Shown here: piece after piece, positions 52,753-60,321 of the stretch
How the letters are laid out: each line of letters begins with the position of its first letter
How positions within the stretch are numbered: the first letter of the stretch is position 1
Source: Mycolicibacterium bacteremicum
Lineage (GTDB): Bacteria; Actinomycetota; Actinomycetes; Mycobacteriales; Mycobacteriaceae
NCBI RefSeq assembly: GCF_002086115.1
Contig: NZ_MVHJ01000012.1
Location: 104,017-168,016, forward strand
DNA length: 64,000 nt
Direction of reading: 5' to 3'
Made by a program: the position numbers and the translations under genes
The notes under the pieces: model-generated
Databases searched by the model: none
The model's input: the letters and a program-made list of their open reading frames with translations, nothing else
Told to the model about the DNA's origin: nothing

Positions 52753-53790
52753 ATGCAAAGCGGCGCAGGTGTCGACGGTCTGGTGGATCGGCACCCCAAG
52801 GTGACGCCGGAACAACTGGTCAAGCGGCTGGTGCCGCCGCCCACTTTCGCCGATGTCAGCTTCGACACCTACCGTCCGGATCCGGCCGAGCCGTCGCAGG
52901 CCGCCGCGGTGGAGCGGTGCCGGTCGTTCTGCGAGCAGGCGCTGCAGCGGCGGGCCGGCAAGAAGAAGTTGTTCGGCAAGAAGGAGGTGCTGCCCGGTGT
53001 CGGGGTGTACCTCGACGGCGGGTTCGGTGTCGGCAAGACCCACCTGCTGGCCTCCACCTATTACGCGCTGACGAAGGCCGAGGTGGCGCCCACGGCGTTC
53101 GCGACCTTCGGTGAGCTGACGCAGCTGGCCGGGGTGTTCGGTTTCACCGAGTGCATCGACCTGCTCAGCCGGTACGTGGTGATCTGCATCGACGAGTTCG
53201 AGCTCGACGACCCGGGCAACACCACGCTGATCTCGCGGCTGCTCTCGGCGCTGGTCGAGCGCGGGGTGTCCATCGCGGCCACCTCCAACACGCTGCCTGA
53301 GCAGCTCGGCGAGGGCCGCTTCGCCGCGCAGGACTTCCTGCGCGAGATCAACACGCTGGCATCGATCTTCACCACCGTGCGGGTCGAGGGCCCGGATTAC
53401 CGGCACCGCGGGTTGCCGCCGGCTCCGGAACCGCTGACCGATGACGAGGTACGTGCCCGCGCCACCGGGGTGGACGGCGCGACGCTGGACGACTTCGACG
53501 CGCTGTGCGCCCATCTGGCCACCATGCATCCGTCGCGCTACCACGCGCTGATCGACGGGGTCCGCGAGGTGTTCATCACCGGGGTGCACCCGATCACCGA
53601 TCAGAGTGTGGCGTTGCGGCTGGTGGCGCTGACCGACCGGCTCTATGACGCCGGCGTACCGATCCTCGCCTCGGGCACCAAGCTCGACACCATCTTCAGC
53701 GACGAGATGGTGGCCGGCGGCTTCCGCAAGAAGTACCTGCGCGCCACCTCGCGTCTGTTGGCGCTCACCGCGGCGGCGCAGTCGACGTAG
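52753..53790 (+). CDS. zapE: ZapE/AFG1-like AAA ATPase (Rv2670c-like)
   Basis: A 345-residue AFG1-type ATPase. Walker A GGFGVGKTH, Walker B VVICIDEFELDDPGN and sensor-1 AATSNTLPEQLGEGRF are all present, as is the DFLREI motif. In proteobacteria ZapE associates with the divisome; in actinobacteria the role is not established. The start is the ATG at 52753 rather than an in-frame ATG at 52726, which would overlap the divergent start. An alpha/beta hydrolase gene follows two bases after the stop. Confidence 0.92.
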   Translation: MQSGAGVDGLVDRHPKVTPEQLVKRLVPPPTFADVSFDTYRPDPAEPSQAAAVERCRSFCEQALQRRAGKKKLFGKKEVLPGVGVYLDGGFGVGKTHLLASTYYALTKAEVAPTAFATFGELTQLAGVFGFTECIDLLSRYVVICIDEFELDDPGNTTLISRLLSALVERGVSIAATSNTLPEQLGEGRFAAQDFLREINTLASIFTTVRVEGPDYRHRGLPPAPEPLTDDEVRARATGVDGATLDDFDALCAHLATMHPSRYHALIDGVREVFITGVHPITDQSVALRLVALTDRLYDAGVPILASGTKLDTIFSDEMVAGGFRKKYLRATSRLLALTAAAQST

Positions 53791-53792
53791 CC

Positions 53793-54536
53793 ATGCGGGT
53801 CGTGGGGGAGGCCGGACCGGGGGTGCTGCTGATCCCCGGGGCGGGCGCCCGCTGCGCCGGCTTCTTCCCCGGCCTGGTGGAATCGCTTGTCGCCGAACCC
53901 GGTTGCCGTGTCATCGAACACGACATCCCGGTCGGCCTTGCCGCGGCGTCGGCGCACCTGCATCAGATCATCACCGCGTCCGGGATCGGTCCGGTGGTCG
54001 TGGTGGGGCAGAGTCTCGGCGGCGCCATCGCGCTGCTGCTGGCCCGCGATCACCCCGAGGATGTCGCCGGTCTGGTCCTGCTGGATGTCACGCCGATCAA
54101 TGACGCGGCGCTGTGCCGCCGGGCCGAGTGGGCGTTCCGCGTCGTGGGTGCGGTGGCCCGGATCCCGCTGATCGGCGGGGTTCTGACCGCCCGGGCGGTG
54201 GCCGCGTCGCTGCGCGAGGCGCGCACCATGCGGCCGGATTGTGCCGCGGCGCAGCAGCGCATCGCCGCCGAGGCCGATCTGGCCGGTCTCGCGCACGCGG
54301 TGACCGGGCTGGGTGCGGTGGCATCCGGTTTCGACGTGGCGCAGCTGCCACGGGTGCCTGCGGCCGTCGTCACCGCCGACCGGCCGAGCGGCGGCGCGAC
54401 GTGGCGCGCGCACCGGGAATTGTCCGATGCCTTCGGGGTATCCCTGCTCAGCTGGCCGGGTTCGACGCATTCGGTGCACCTGACCCACCCCGACGAGACA
54501 CTCGCGTCGGTGCGCGACGTGCTCAGTCGAGTCTGA
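53793..54536 (+). CDS. Alpha/beta hydrolase
   Basis: A 247-residue hydrolase. The oxyanion turn is LLIPGAGARCAGFF, the nucleophile is Ser in VVVGQSLGGAIALLLA, an Asp is in LLDVTP/TADRPSGG, and a His is in PGSTHSVHLTHPDE. The substrate is unknown. It starts two bases after the ZapE-like gene, hence an operon. Its 3' end overlaps the convergent acetyltransferase gene by 14 bases. Confidence 0.86.
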   Translation: MRVVGEAGPGVLLIPGAGARCAGFFPGLVESLVAEPGCRVIEHDIPVGLAAASAHLHQIITASGIGPVVVVGQSLGGAIALLLARDHPEDVAGLVLLDVTPINDAALCRRAEWAFRVVGAVARIPLIGGVLTARAVAASLREARTMRPDCAAAQQRIAAEADLAGLAHAVTGLGAVASGFDVAQLPRVPAAVVTADRPSGGATWRAHRELSDAFGVSLLSWPGSTHSVHLTHPDETLASVRDVLSRV

Positions 54537-55047
54537 CCGTCATCACGTAGTCGTTCTCGATGCTCTCGCCGAGCCGGAAGGTCTTGGTGCCCGTGACCCG
54601 GAAACCGAACTTGCCGTAGAAGCGTTGGGCCCGCACGTTTTCCTGGTTGACCCCGAGCCAGACGCCGGCCGCGCCGGTGGCGGTGCTGTGCCGCAGTGAC
54701 TCGGTCATCAATGCCGCGGCGACCCCGGTGCCGTGGGCGTCGGGCAGGGTGTACATCTTGGACAGTTCGGTGGCCGGTCGCAGCGGGACGGCGCGCTGCA
54801 CATCGTCGTCATCGGGGACACCACGGATCAGCATGGTGTAGCCGAGGATTCGGCGCTCATCGGAAGCGATGAGCACCGTGCGGTCCGGGTCGTGCAGGTA
54901 GCCCGCGAACGCCGGTGCCGACAGGTTGGCCGCGATGAACGCGGCGACGTTGTCCTCGGTGACACCCGGCGGGCAGGCCAGCGGAAAGGTGGTTGCCGCC
55001 ACCGCGGCCAGCTCGACGAGGTCGTCGGGTTCAGCGGGGCGGATCAA
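54523..55047 (-). CDS. GNAT family N-acetyltransferase (Rv2669-like)
   Basis: A 174-residue GNAT protein. It begins LIRPAEPDDLVELAAVAATT, the usual beta1-alpha1 of the fold. The acetyl-CoA loop lies in LSKMYTLPDAHGTGVAAALM and the last motif is GVNQENVRAQRFYGKFGF. The acceptor is unknown. TTG 55047 is chosen because it overlaps the upstream stop as TTGA and places the fold start at residue 1. A GTG at 55080 is an alternative. Confidence 0.85.
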   Translation of the reverse strand: MIRPAEPDDLVELAAVAATTFPLACPPGVTEDNVAAFIAANLSAPAFAGYLHDPDRTVLIASDERRILGYTMLIRGVPDDDDVQRAVPLRPATELSKMYTLPDAHGTGVAAALMTESLRHSTATGAAGVWLGVNQENVRAQRFYGKFGFRVTGTKTFRLGESIENDYVMTVRLD

Positions 55048-55568
55048 GGCAACGGTGAGCCCGGCTGCCAGATGTTCCACTGTGCCAGGTGGGTGCCGGT
55101 CTGCGGATTGAGCATCACCACGTTGGTGACCCGCGCCCGGTAGACGTCCCAGTACACCCCGCCCTTGACCGTCGATCCCGGTGGCGCGTTCAGCAGCGCC
55201 TGCTCCAGGGCGTCCGGGGCGTCGGTGTGCTTGGAGGCGTACGCGTCCGCGTACGGGGTGACGCCGCTGAAGGTGGTGGCGAGCGACAGCTTGTACGGAT
55301 TGGGCGCGGAGATGACGTTGACGGTCACGTCGGCGCGCCACGGGCCGCCCTGTGCCCGCCAGCGCGGGGAACCGTTCCAGCCCCAGCCCGGGGGCACCGG
55401 CACCGGCAGCACGTCATGCACGGTGACGTCGGCGACGAAGTCGTCGAACTCGACGCGCAGCGGCTGTCCGAGATTGCCGATCGGCGTCTCGGCGGCGGCC
55501 GCCGGCGGCGCGACACCGACCGCCAGCATCGTCATCGCGGCGATGAGGACCGACAACAAGCGCGACAT
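55044..55568 (-). CDS. Exported protein (Rv2668-like)
   Basis: A 174-residue secreted protein. A signal peptide (MSRLLSVLIAAMTMLAVGVA, cleavage after APPAAAA) precedes a beta-rich domain containing LRVEFDDFVADVTVHDVLPV and GWGWNGSPRWRAQGGPWRAD, which looks like an immunoglobulin-type fold. The ATG at 55568 has the G-rich ribosome site GGGAGGGT. It is coupled to the GNAT gene downstream. Function is unknown. Confidence 0.85.
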   Translation of the reverse strand: MSRLLSVLIAAMTMLAVGVAPPAAAAETPIGNLGQPLRVEFDDFVADVTVHDVLPVPVPPGWGWNGSPRWRAQGGPWRADVTVNVISAPNPYKLSLATTFSGVTPYADAYASKHTDAPDALEQALLNAPPGSTVKGGVYWDVYRARVTNVVMLNPQTGTHLAQWNIWQPGSPLP

Positions 55569-55634
55569 ACACACCCTCCCTTTGCTGCCTCGCATGATGG
55601 CACATGCCCGGCGGCGGCTAGGGGGTTCGGGCGT

Positions 55635-56060
55635 TTAGGCCACCCAGGGCCCGTGCCCGCCGAGGGACTCGATGCGGATCCGGGTCAGGTATCCGTCCGG
55701 CGCATCGGCCGGCGGGAAGTGTTCGTCGGAGCCCAGCATCGCCACGGCAAGGCCCTTGAGGACCTTCAGCCCGCCGCCCTCGACGATGCGCGCAGTACCC
55801 GTCACCGACAGGTACTCACGCTGTTGGCCGGGCTTGGCCGGCGCCAAGATGGTCGCGATCACCCGGGGATCGCGGCGCACGTTGCGCACCTTCTGGTACT
55901 TGTCCGACAGGTGCGCGGCGACGAGCTCGTCACCGTCGGGGGTGGACTCCCAGGCGACCCAGACCACCGACGCCTGCGGGCTGCCGTCGGCGTTGACGGT
56001 GACCAGGGTGGCGTCGGCGCCTGCGCCGATGAGTTCGCGCGCGGCTGCGTTGAGTTCCAT
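55635..56060 (-). CDS. PPOX-class F420/FMN-dependent oxidoreductase
   Basis: A 141-residue split-barrel flavin/deazaflavin-binding protein. Signature: ATLVTVNADGSPQASVVWVA, then HLSDKYQKVRNVRRDPRV, then YLSVTGTARIVEGGG. Mycobacterial members of this size usually bind F420. The substrate is unknown. It is followed upstream on the same strand by clpC2, 29 bases away. Confidence 0.88.
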   Translation of the reverse strand: MELNAAARELIGAGADATLVTVNADGSPQASVVWVAWESTPDGDELVAAHLSDKYQKVRNVRRDPRVIATILAPAKPGQQREYLSVTGTARIVEGGGLKVLKGLAVAMLGSDEHFPPADAPDGYLTRIRIESLGGHGPWVA

Positions 56061-56089
56061 GTCGGAGTTCTACAGTCCGGCGCCGGGTT

Positions 56090-56782
56090 TCATTCCCTCG
56101 GGATGGCGGCCAGCAGGTCGACGACGGTGGCGGTGACCCGGTCCTTGTCGACACCGAGGCGGTGCAGCGGGCCGTCGCCCGCCTCGGATTCCACCAGCGC
56201 CAGCAGCAGATGTTCGGTCCCGATGTAGTTGTGGCCCAGGCGAAGTGCCTCGCGGAAGGTCAATTCCAGCACCTTCTTGGCCGGACCGTCGAAGGGGACG
56301 AGGTCCAGCGTCTGACCGGTCGCCGGTGGCAGGGTAATCGCGTCCCTGATGCCGGCCGGGGCGATGCCGTGGGCCTGCAGTATCGCGACGGCCAGGGAGT
56401 CGGTGTCCACCAGCAGCCCGAGCAGCAGATGGTCGGGGGTGATCTCGGTGTTCTGGGCGTCGCGCGCGGCGTTCTGGCTGAACACGACGGCCGCCCGCGC
56501 GCGCGGGGTGAAGCGGGCGAATCCCTGATCGGGGTCGATCGTGTCGCCCTTGGGGACGAAGCGTTTCTGGGCGGCCTGTTTGGTGACGCCCATGCTGGCG
56601 CCGATCTCGGTCCACGACGCGCCCGAGCGGCGGGCCTGGTCGACGAAGTGTCCGACGAGGTGGTCGGCGACCTCGCCGAGGTGCTCGGCGGCAAGGACGG
56701 CGTCGGAGAGTTGCTCGAGGGCGTCGGAGTGGACGGCCTTGATGGCGCGGATCAGTTGGTCGAGGCTGACGGAATCGGTCAT
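56090..56782 (-). CDS. clpC2: ClpC2, Clp N-domain protein with N-terminal HTH (Rv2667-like)
   Basis: A 230-residue protein without an AAA+ domain. Residues 1-80 contain a helix-turn-helix (SGASWTEIGASMGVTKQAAQ). Residues ~85-228 contain tandem Clp N repeats (FTPRARAAVVFSQNAARDA, ITPDHLLLGLL, LELTFREALRLGHNYIGTEH, LLLALVESE). ClpC2 of M. tuberculosis binds ligands that also target the ClpC1 N-domain. The ATG at 56782 has a leaderless promoter, and twin palindromes cover its -35 and -10. This strongly suggests that the HTH autoregulates the gene. Confidence 0.92.
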   Translation of the reverse strand: MTDSVSLDQLIRAIKAVHSDALEQLSDAVLAAEHLGEVADHLVGHFVDQARRSGASWTEIGASMGVTKQAAQKRFVPKGDTIDPDQGFARFTPRARAAVVFSQNAARDAQNTEITPDHLLLGLLVDTDSLAVAILQAHGIAPAGIRDAITLPPATGQTLDLVPFDGPAKKVLELTFREALRLGHNYIGTEHLLLALVESEAGDGPLHRLGVDKDRVTATVVDLLAAIPRE

Positions 56783-56784
56783 GC

Positions 56785-56830
56785 GTCAACCGTAGGTTGA
56801 CTTTGCGTGATCGTCAACTATTGGTTGACG
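56785..56830 (-). promoter_or_regulatory. clpC2 promoter with two 17-bp palindromic operators
   Basis: On the minus strand, -35 TTGACG (56812-56817), a 17-base spacer and -10 TACGGT (56789-56794) lead to the ATG six bases later. Operator A GTCAACC-GTA-GGTTGAC (56785-56801) covers the -10. Operator B GTCAAC-TATTG-GTTGAC (56813-56829) covers the -35. Their centres are 28 bp apart. Confidence 0.85.
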
Positions 56831-57307
56831 CTACGGACGGGGGTATCCGCGCTGCACCGTCCGGTCGAGGATGCCCAGCGTCGCCCGTAGCGCGGTCTCG
56901 GGAATCACCGGGAAGATGCCGGCCTCGCGCCACTTGTCGTCGATGCCCGACCAGTCGTAGAACGAGGTGACCACGGTGCCCTCGTCGGCCGGTTCCAGGC
57001 GGTAACCGTAAACGTGACCGATCTGCGGTTTGATCTGGCCCAGGATGGTCCAGGCGATCAGCCGGTCCTGCTCGTACTCGACGATGTCGACCGTCACGTC
57101 GTACTTGCCCATCGGGAAGTCGTTGAGCGCCTCGCGATCCATGTGCACGACGAACTGATCGCCGACTTTGCGCGCGGGATCGCCGGTGGCGTCCTGCAGC
57201 ATCCCCGAGGCGTCGATGGCGACGTGTCCGTGCGGGTCGGTCAGCACGGCGAAGATGTCGGCGGCCGGTGCGGCGATGGTGCGTTGGACTTCCATACGGT
57301 CGGTCAC
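56831..57307 (-). CDS. SRPBCC/polyketide-cyclase-like protein
   Basis: A 158-residue START-like ligand-binding fold protein. It begins MEVQRTIAAPAADIFAVLTD, the usual SRPBCC N-terminus, and ends with a helix (IPETALRATLGILDRTVQRG). It may bind a hydrophobic ligand; none can be named. GTG 57307 is selected because GAGGAG lies seven bases upstream. Its stop abuts operator B of clpC2. Confidence 0.82.
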   Translation of the reverse strand: MTDRMEVQRTIAAPAADIFAVLTDPHGHVAIDASGMLQDATGDPARKVGDQFVVHMDREALNDFPMGKYDVTVDIVEYEQDRLIAWTILGQIKPQIGHVYGYRLEPADEGTVVTSFYDWSGIDDKWREAGIFPVIPETALRATLGILDRTVQRGYPRP

Positions 57308-57365
57308 ACGGATTCTCCTCGCTGGGGTGGTTTGAGTCGTCTCCGCCGAGGCTACTGTCGCGGGT

Positions 57366-57551
57366 ATGCGTATCGCGGTGTTGGTCATCGGAATCGTCGT
57401 CGCCATGTTCGGCACCCTGTTCGCTCTGCAGGGGTTCGGCGCGGTGGGCGGCAGCCCGATGAGCAACACCACCACGTGGTCGGTGCTCGGCCCGATCATC
57501 GCGTTGATCGGGGTGGGTATCGCCGGCTACGCGTGGAGGCTCAAGCCCTGA
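57366..57551 (+). CDS. Small two-helix membrane protein
   Basis: A 61-residue protein. Helix 1 is at about 3-24 (IAVLVIGIVVAMFGTLFALQ) and helix 2 at 39-57 (SVLGPIIALIGVGIAGYAW), joined by a Gly/Ser/Thr loop. It is divergent from the SRPBCC gene. No family name is recognised; it ends 38 bases before the aroG leader peptide. Confidence 0.65.
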   Translation: MRIAVLVIGIVVAMFGTLFALQGFGAVGGSPMSNTTTWSVLGPIIALIGVGIAGYAWRLKP

Positions 57552-57554
57552 CTT

Positions 57555-57582
57555 TTGCCGTCGCGGGACGGGCGTGTAACGT
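57555..57582 (+). promoter_or_regulatory. Promoter of the aroG leader
   Basis: -35 TTGCCG (57555-57560), a 16-base spacer and -10 TAACGT (57577-57582), followed after seven bases by GTG at 57590. This is the leaderless arrangement, so the first codon of the leader peptide would be the transcription start. Confidence 0.7.
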
Positions 57583-57589
57583 GGCCGCC

Positions 57590-57664
57590 GTGAACATCCG
57601 TGCATGCGTCGGCTATTGGCGCTTTATCGAGGCTCCGGGCGGAGCCGATAAAGCGCAGCACTAA
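57590..57664 (+). CDS. 24-residue aromatic leader peptide (Tyr-Trp-Arg-Phe) of the DAHP synthase attenuator
   Basis: A GTG-initiated short frame of 24 codons ending TAA at 57662-57664. Codons 9-12 are TAT TGG CGC TTT, i.e. Tyr-Trp-Arg-Phe, so all three aromatic amino acids made from the shikimate pathway lie within four codons. They sit at the left foot of a strong hairpin (57619-57656). The pattern is that of a ribosome-sensing leader upstream of an aromatic biosynthesis gene. Corynebacterium glutamicum has a comparable leader (aroR) before a DAHP synthase gene. Confidence 0.8.
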   Translation: MNIRACVGYWRFIEAPGGADKAQH

Positions 57665-57713
57665 GCGACGCATCCACCCGGAGCCCAGGCAGTGACCGTA
57701 TCGGTCGCTGCCT
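57604..57713 (+). promoter_or_regulatory. Transcription attenuator upstream of aroG
   Basis: Visible pairings: GCGCTTTATC/GATAAAGCGC plus GGCTCC/GGAGCC make a 16-bp hairpin with a two-base bulge (57619-57656). ATGCGTCG (57604-57611) pairs with CGACGCAT (57666-57673). GGCTCCGGG (57631-57639) pairs alternatively with CCCGGAGCC (57677-57685). A 12-bp terminator-like hairpin AGGCAGTGACCG/CGGTCGCTGCCT (57687-57713) is followed by TTCGTC. The competing pairings fit a ribosome-controlled attenuator; which one is the antiterminator is not settled. Confidence 0.72.
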
Positions 57714-57744
57714 TTCGTCATAACAGGGCGCCGGAACCCGCGAA

Positions 57745-57767
57745 GGTGCCCTTACCAGGAAGGCACC
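57745..57767 (+). promoter_or_regulatory. Hairpin holding the aroG ribosome binding site
   Basis: GGTGCC (57745-57750) pairs with GGCACC (57762-57767) around an 11-base loop containing the Shine-Dalgarno AGGAAGG (partly in the stem). The start codon is three bases further on. This could add translational control. Confidence 0.45.
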
Positions 57768-57769
57768 CC

Positions 57770-58825
57770 ATGAATCTGGCGCAGATCGCCACCGCACCCG
57801 AGACTTCGGACCGGCGGATTCGCAGTTTTAGCGAGATCCCCAGCCCGCACGACGTGCTCACCGAGTTCCCGCTCGGCGCCCGGCGGGCCGAGCGGGTGGC
57901 CCGCGATCGTGACGAGATCGCCGACATCCTGGCCGGTCGCGACAATCGACTGCTCGTGGTGGTGGGGCCGTGTTCGGTCCACGACCCCGCCGCGGCGCTG
58001 GACTACGCCAGCCGGCTGACCAAGGTCGCCGAGGAGCTCAGGGATGAGCTGAAAATCGTCATGCGGGTGTACTTCGAGAAGCCGCGCACCACGATCGGCT
58101 GGAAGGGCCTGATCAACGATCCGGGCATGGACAACACCTTCGATGTCGCCCGCGGCCTGCGGACCGCCCGTCAACTGCTGCTCGACATCATCGACATCGG
58201 TCTGCCGGTCGGGTGCGAGTTCCTGGAACCCACCAGCCCGCAGTACATCGCCGACGCCGTCGCCTGGGGCGCCATCGGCGCCCGGACCACCGAATCCCAG
58301 GTGCACCGTCAGCTGGCCTCGGGTCTGTCCATGCCGGTCGGATTCAAGAACGGCACCGACGGCAACATCCAGGTCGCCGTCGACGGCGTGAAAGCCGCGG
58401 CCGCCCAGCATGTTTTCTTCGGTATGGACGATATGGGTCGCGGTGCGCTGGTCAACACCGCGGGCAACGAGGACTGCCACGTGATCCTGCGCGGGGGCAC
58501 CGCGGGTCCGAACTACGACGCCACCGCGATCCGCGCGGCGGCCGACAAGCTGGTGGCGGCCGGACTGCCCGGTCGGCTCGTGATCGACTGCAGCCACGCC
58601 AATTCCGGTAAGGACCACGTGCGCCAGGCCGCAGTGGCCGCTGAGGTCGCCCAGTTGGTGCGCGACGGTCTGCCGGTCAGCGGCGTCATGCTGGAGAGTT
58701 TCCTGGTCGCCGGCGCCCAGGCGCCGGAGGCCACCCCGCTCACCTATGGGCAGTCGGTGACCGACAAGTGCATGGACTGGGCGACAACCGATCTGGTGTT
58801 GCGCGAGCTCGCACGCCGGCACTGA
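57770..58825 (+). CDS. aroG: 3-deoxy-7-phosphoheptulonate (DAHP) synthase, class I
   Basis: First step of the shikimate pathway, condensing phosphoenolpyruvate with erythrose 4-phosphate. The 351-residue protein is the class I (E. coli AroF/G/H-type) enzyme. Landmarks: LLVVVGPCSVHDPAAAL with the metal-binding Cys, RVYFEKPRTTIGWKGLINDP (the KPRT substrate motif), GARTTESQVHRQLASGLSMP, VGFKNGTDG and IDCSHANSGKDH with the metal-binding His. The N-terminus (RIRSFSEIPSPHDVLTEFPL) is the regulatory element for feedback inhibition. The gene lies behind an aromatic leader peptide and attenuator. The symbol aroG is a class name only; aroF is equally usable. Confidence 0.93.
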   Translation: MNLAQIATAPETSDRRIRSFSEIPSPHDVLTEFPLGARRAERVARDRDEIADILAGRDNRLLVVVGPCSVHDPAAALDYASRLTKVAEELRDELKIVMRVYFEKPRTTIGWKGLINDPGMDNTFDVARGLRTARQLLLDIIDIGLPVGCEFLEPTSPQYIADAVAWGAIGARTTESQVHRQLASGLSMPVGFKNGTDGNIQVAVDGVKAAAAQHVFFGMDDMGRGALVNTAGNEDCHVILRGGTAGPNYDATAIRAAADKLVAAGLPGRLVIDCSHANSGKDHVRQAAVAAEVAQLVRDGLPVSGVMLESFLVAGAQAPEATPLTYGQSVTDKCMDWATTDLVLRELARRH

Positions 58826-58861
58826 CCGATCGCATTCGGGCCAATCGGGAAGAGGTGAGTG

Positions 58862-59785
58862 GTGCTGGCGGTGCTGGAGGCCTTCGCCGTCATCGCCGTC
58901 ATCATCGTCGTCGGCATGGTCGCCGGGCGCAGCAACGTCCTCGGTGACAACGCACGGATGGTGCTCAACCGCGTCGCCTTCCACGTCGGTGTGCCTGCCC
59001 TGCTGTTGTTGTCGCTGGCGGATTCCGCACCGGGGCAGGTGTTCTCGATGCCGCTGTTGGTTTCGGCGCTCACCACGCTGGTGATGTTCGGGGTGTTCTT
59101 CGTCATCGCGGTGACGTTGCGGCGGCGGGACCGGGCCGACGCCACCATCGGGGCGTGGGCGGCGTCATGGGTGAACTCGGGCAACCTGGGCATCCCGCTG
59201 AGCGCCTACGTGCTCGGCAGTACCACCGAGGTGTCGGCGCTGATCGTGTTCCAGACCGTGGTGCTCGTGCCGCTGGGCGTGGCGGTCATCAATTCCGCCG
59301 GCCGCGACGGCGGCTCGGTCGGCGCTCAGATCAGAGGGCTGGCGACCAATCCGATCATCGTGGGTAGCGCGATCGGTATGCTGCTGGCGCTCACCGGGGT
59401 CACGCTCCCGCGGGCCATCCACCAGCCTCTGGAGTTGCTGGCCGATCTCGCGATTCCGACGGTCCTGCTGGCCTTCGGTATCGCGCTGGTCAGTGAGCGT
59501 GGCCGCGATGACCGCGACAGCCGGGTGGACCTGTGGCTGGCGGTGGTGTTCAAGGTCCTGGTGATGCCGGCGCTGGCATATGTGTTGGCGCGTTGGGTGT
59601 TCGGGCTGTCACCGGAACAGACCGCAATTGCCACGGTGCTGGCCGCGCTGCCGGCGGCGCAGAATCTGAACACCTATGCGGCGGTCTTCGCGCGGGGTGA
59701 GGCACTGGCCCGCAACGCCACGCTGATCACCACGCTGGCATCAGTCCCGGTGATTGCACTGATCGCCTACCTGCTGGGGCTCTGA
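58862..59785 (+). CDS. AEC-family (auxin efflux carrier-like) transporter
   Basis: A 307-residue membrane transporter with about ten helices in two inverted halves. Landmarks: VLNRVAFHVGVPALLLLSLA in the first half, WVNSGNLGIPLSAYVLG (the AEC Asn-Gly-Pro region), and AALPAAQNLNTYAAVFARG in the second half. The substrate may be a small carboxylate or an amino acid. GTG 58862 is preferred because AGAGG lies six bases upstream; GTG 58859 is also in frame. Its 3' end overlaps the convergent DUF1697 gene by 19 bases. Confidence 0.86.
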   Translation: MLAVLEAFAVIAVIIVVGMVAGRSNVLGDNARMVLNRVAFHVGVPALLLLSLADSAPGQVFSMPLLVSALTTLVMFGVFFVIAVTLRRRDRADATIGAWAASWVNSGNLGIPLSAYVLGSTTEVSALIVFQTVVLVPLGVAVINSAGRDGGSVGAQIRGLATNPIIVGSAIGMLLALTGVTLPRAIHQPLELLADLAIPTVLLAFGIALVSERGRDDRDSRVDLWLAVVFKVLVMPALAYVLARWVFGLSPEQTAIATVLAALPAAQNLNTYAAVFARGEALARNATLITTLASVPVIALIAYLLGL

Positions 59786-60321
59786 GCGTCGAGCAGGGCC
59801 AGCAGCTTGACCGTCGTGGTCCAGCTGCGGATCGTCATCTGCTTGTACTCGGGTTTTGCGGTGATCCTGCTCATCTTGCTCTTGCTGCGTTCGGCGCCCA
59901 ACCGGGCGAAGTACACCACGCCGGTGCCCGGCCAGGCCTGGTCGACTCCGTCGCGCAGTTCGATGATGCGCATCACCGCAGCGGCGGTCAAGGGTGCCTT
60001 CAGGAACACCGCGTCGCTGTAGTAGGTATCTGGATCCGCGCCGAAACCGCTCGGCGCCTTTGCGATCACGCTGCGCAGCTGGCGGTGCGAGCGGATGACC
60101 ACCAGCAGGGGCACCCCGAACGTCTTCTCCAGCACCGCCTCGACGTCGGCTTCCAACGTCGTGGGGTCGGCGTCGGTGTCGAACAGCACGTTGCCGGACT
60201 GGATGTAGGTGCTGACGTTGCCGTAACCGTGGTCTTCCAGCGCGGCCCGTAGGTCCTTCATGGCGATGATGTTCTTGCCGCCGACGTTGATCCCGCGCAG
60301 CAGGGCAACGTATCGGGCCAT
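59767..60321 (-). CDS. DUF1697 family protein
   Basis: A 184-residue protein. Family landmarks: YVALLRGINVGGKNIIAMKD at the N-terminus, NVSTYIQSGNVLFDT, and the late KMSRITAKPEYKQMTIRSWT. DUF1697 has a ferredoxin-like fold and no assigned function. The ATG at 60321 overlaps by one base the stop codon of the methyltransferase gene upstream, so the two are co-transcribed. Confidence 0.9.
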   Translation of the reverse strand: MARYVALLRGINVGGKNIIAMKDLRAALEDHGYGNVSTYIQSGNVLFDTDADPTTLEADVEAVLEKTFGVPLLVVIRSHRQLRSVIAKAPSGFGADPDTYYSDAVFLKAPLTAAAVMRIIELRDGVDQAWPGTGVVYFARLGAERSKSKMSRITAKPEYKQMTIRSWTTTVKLLALLDAQSPSR

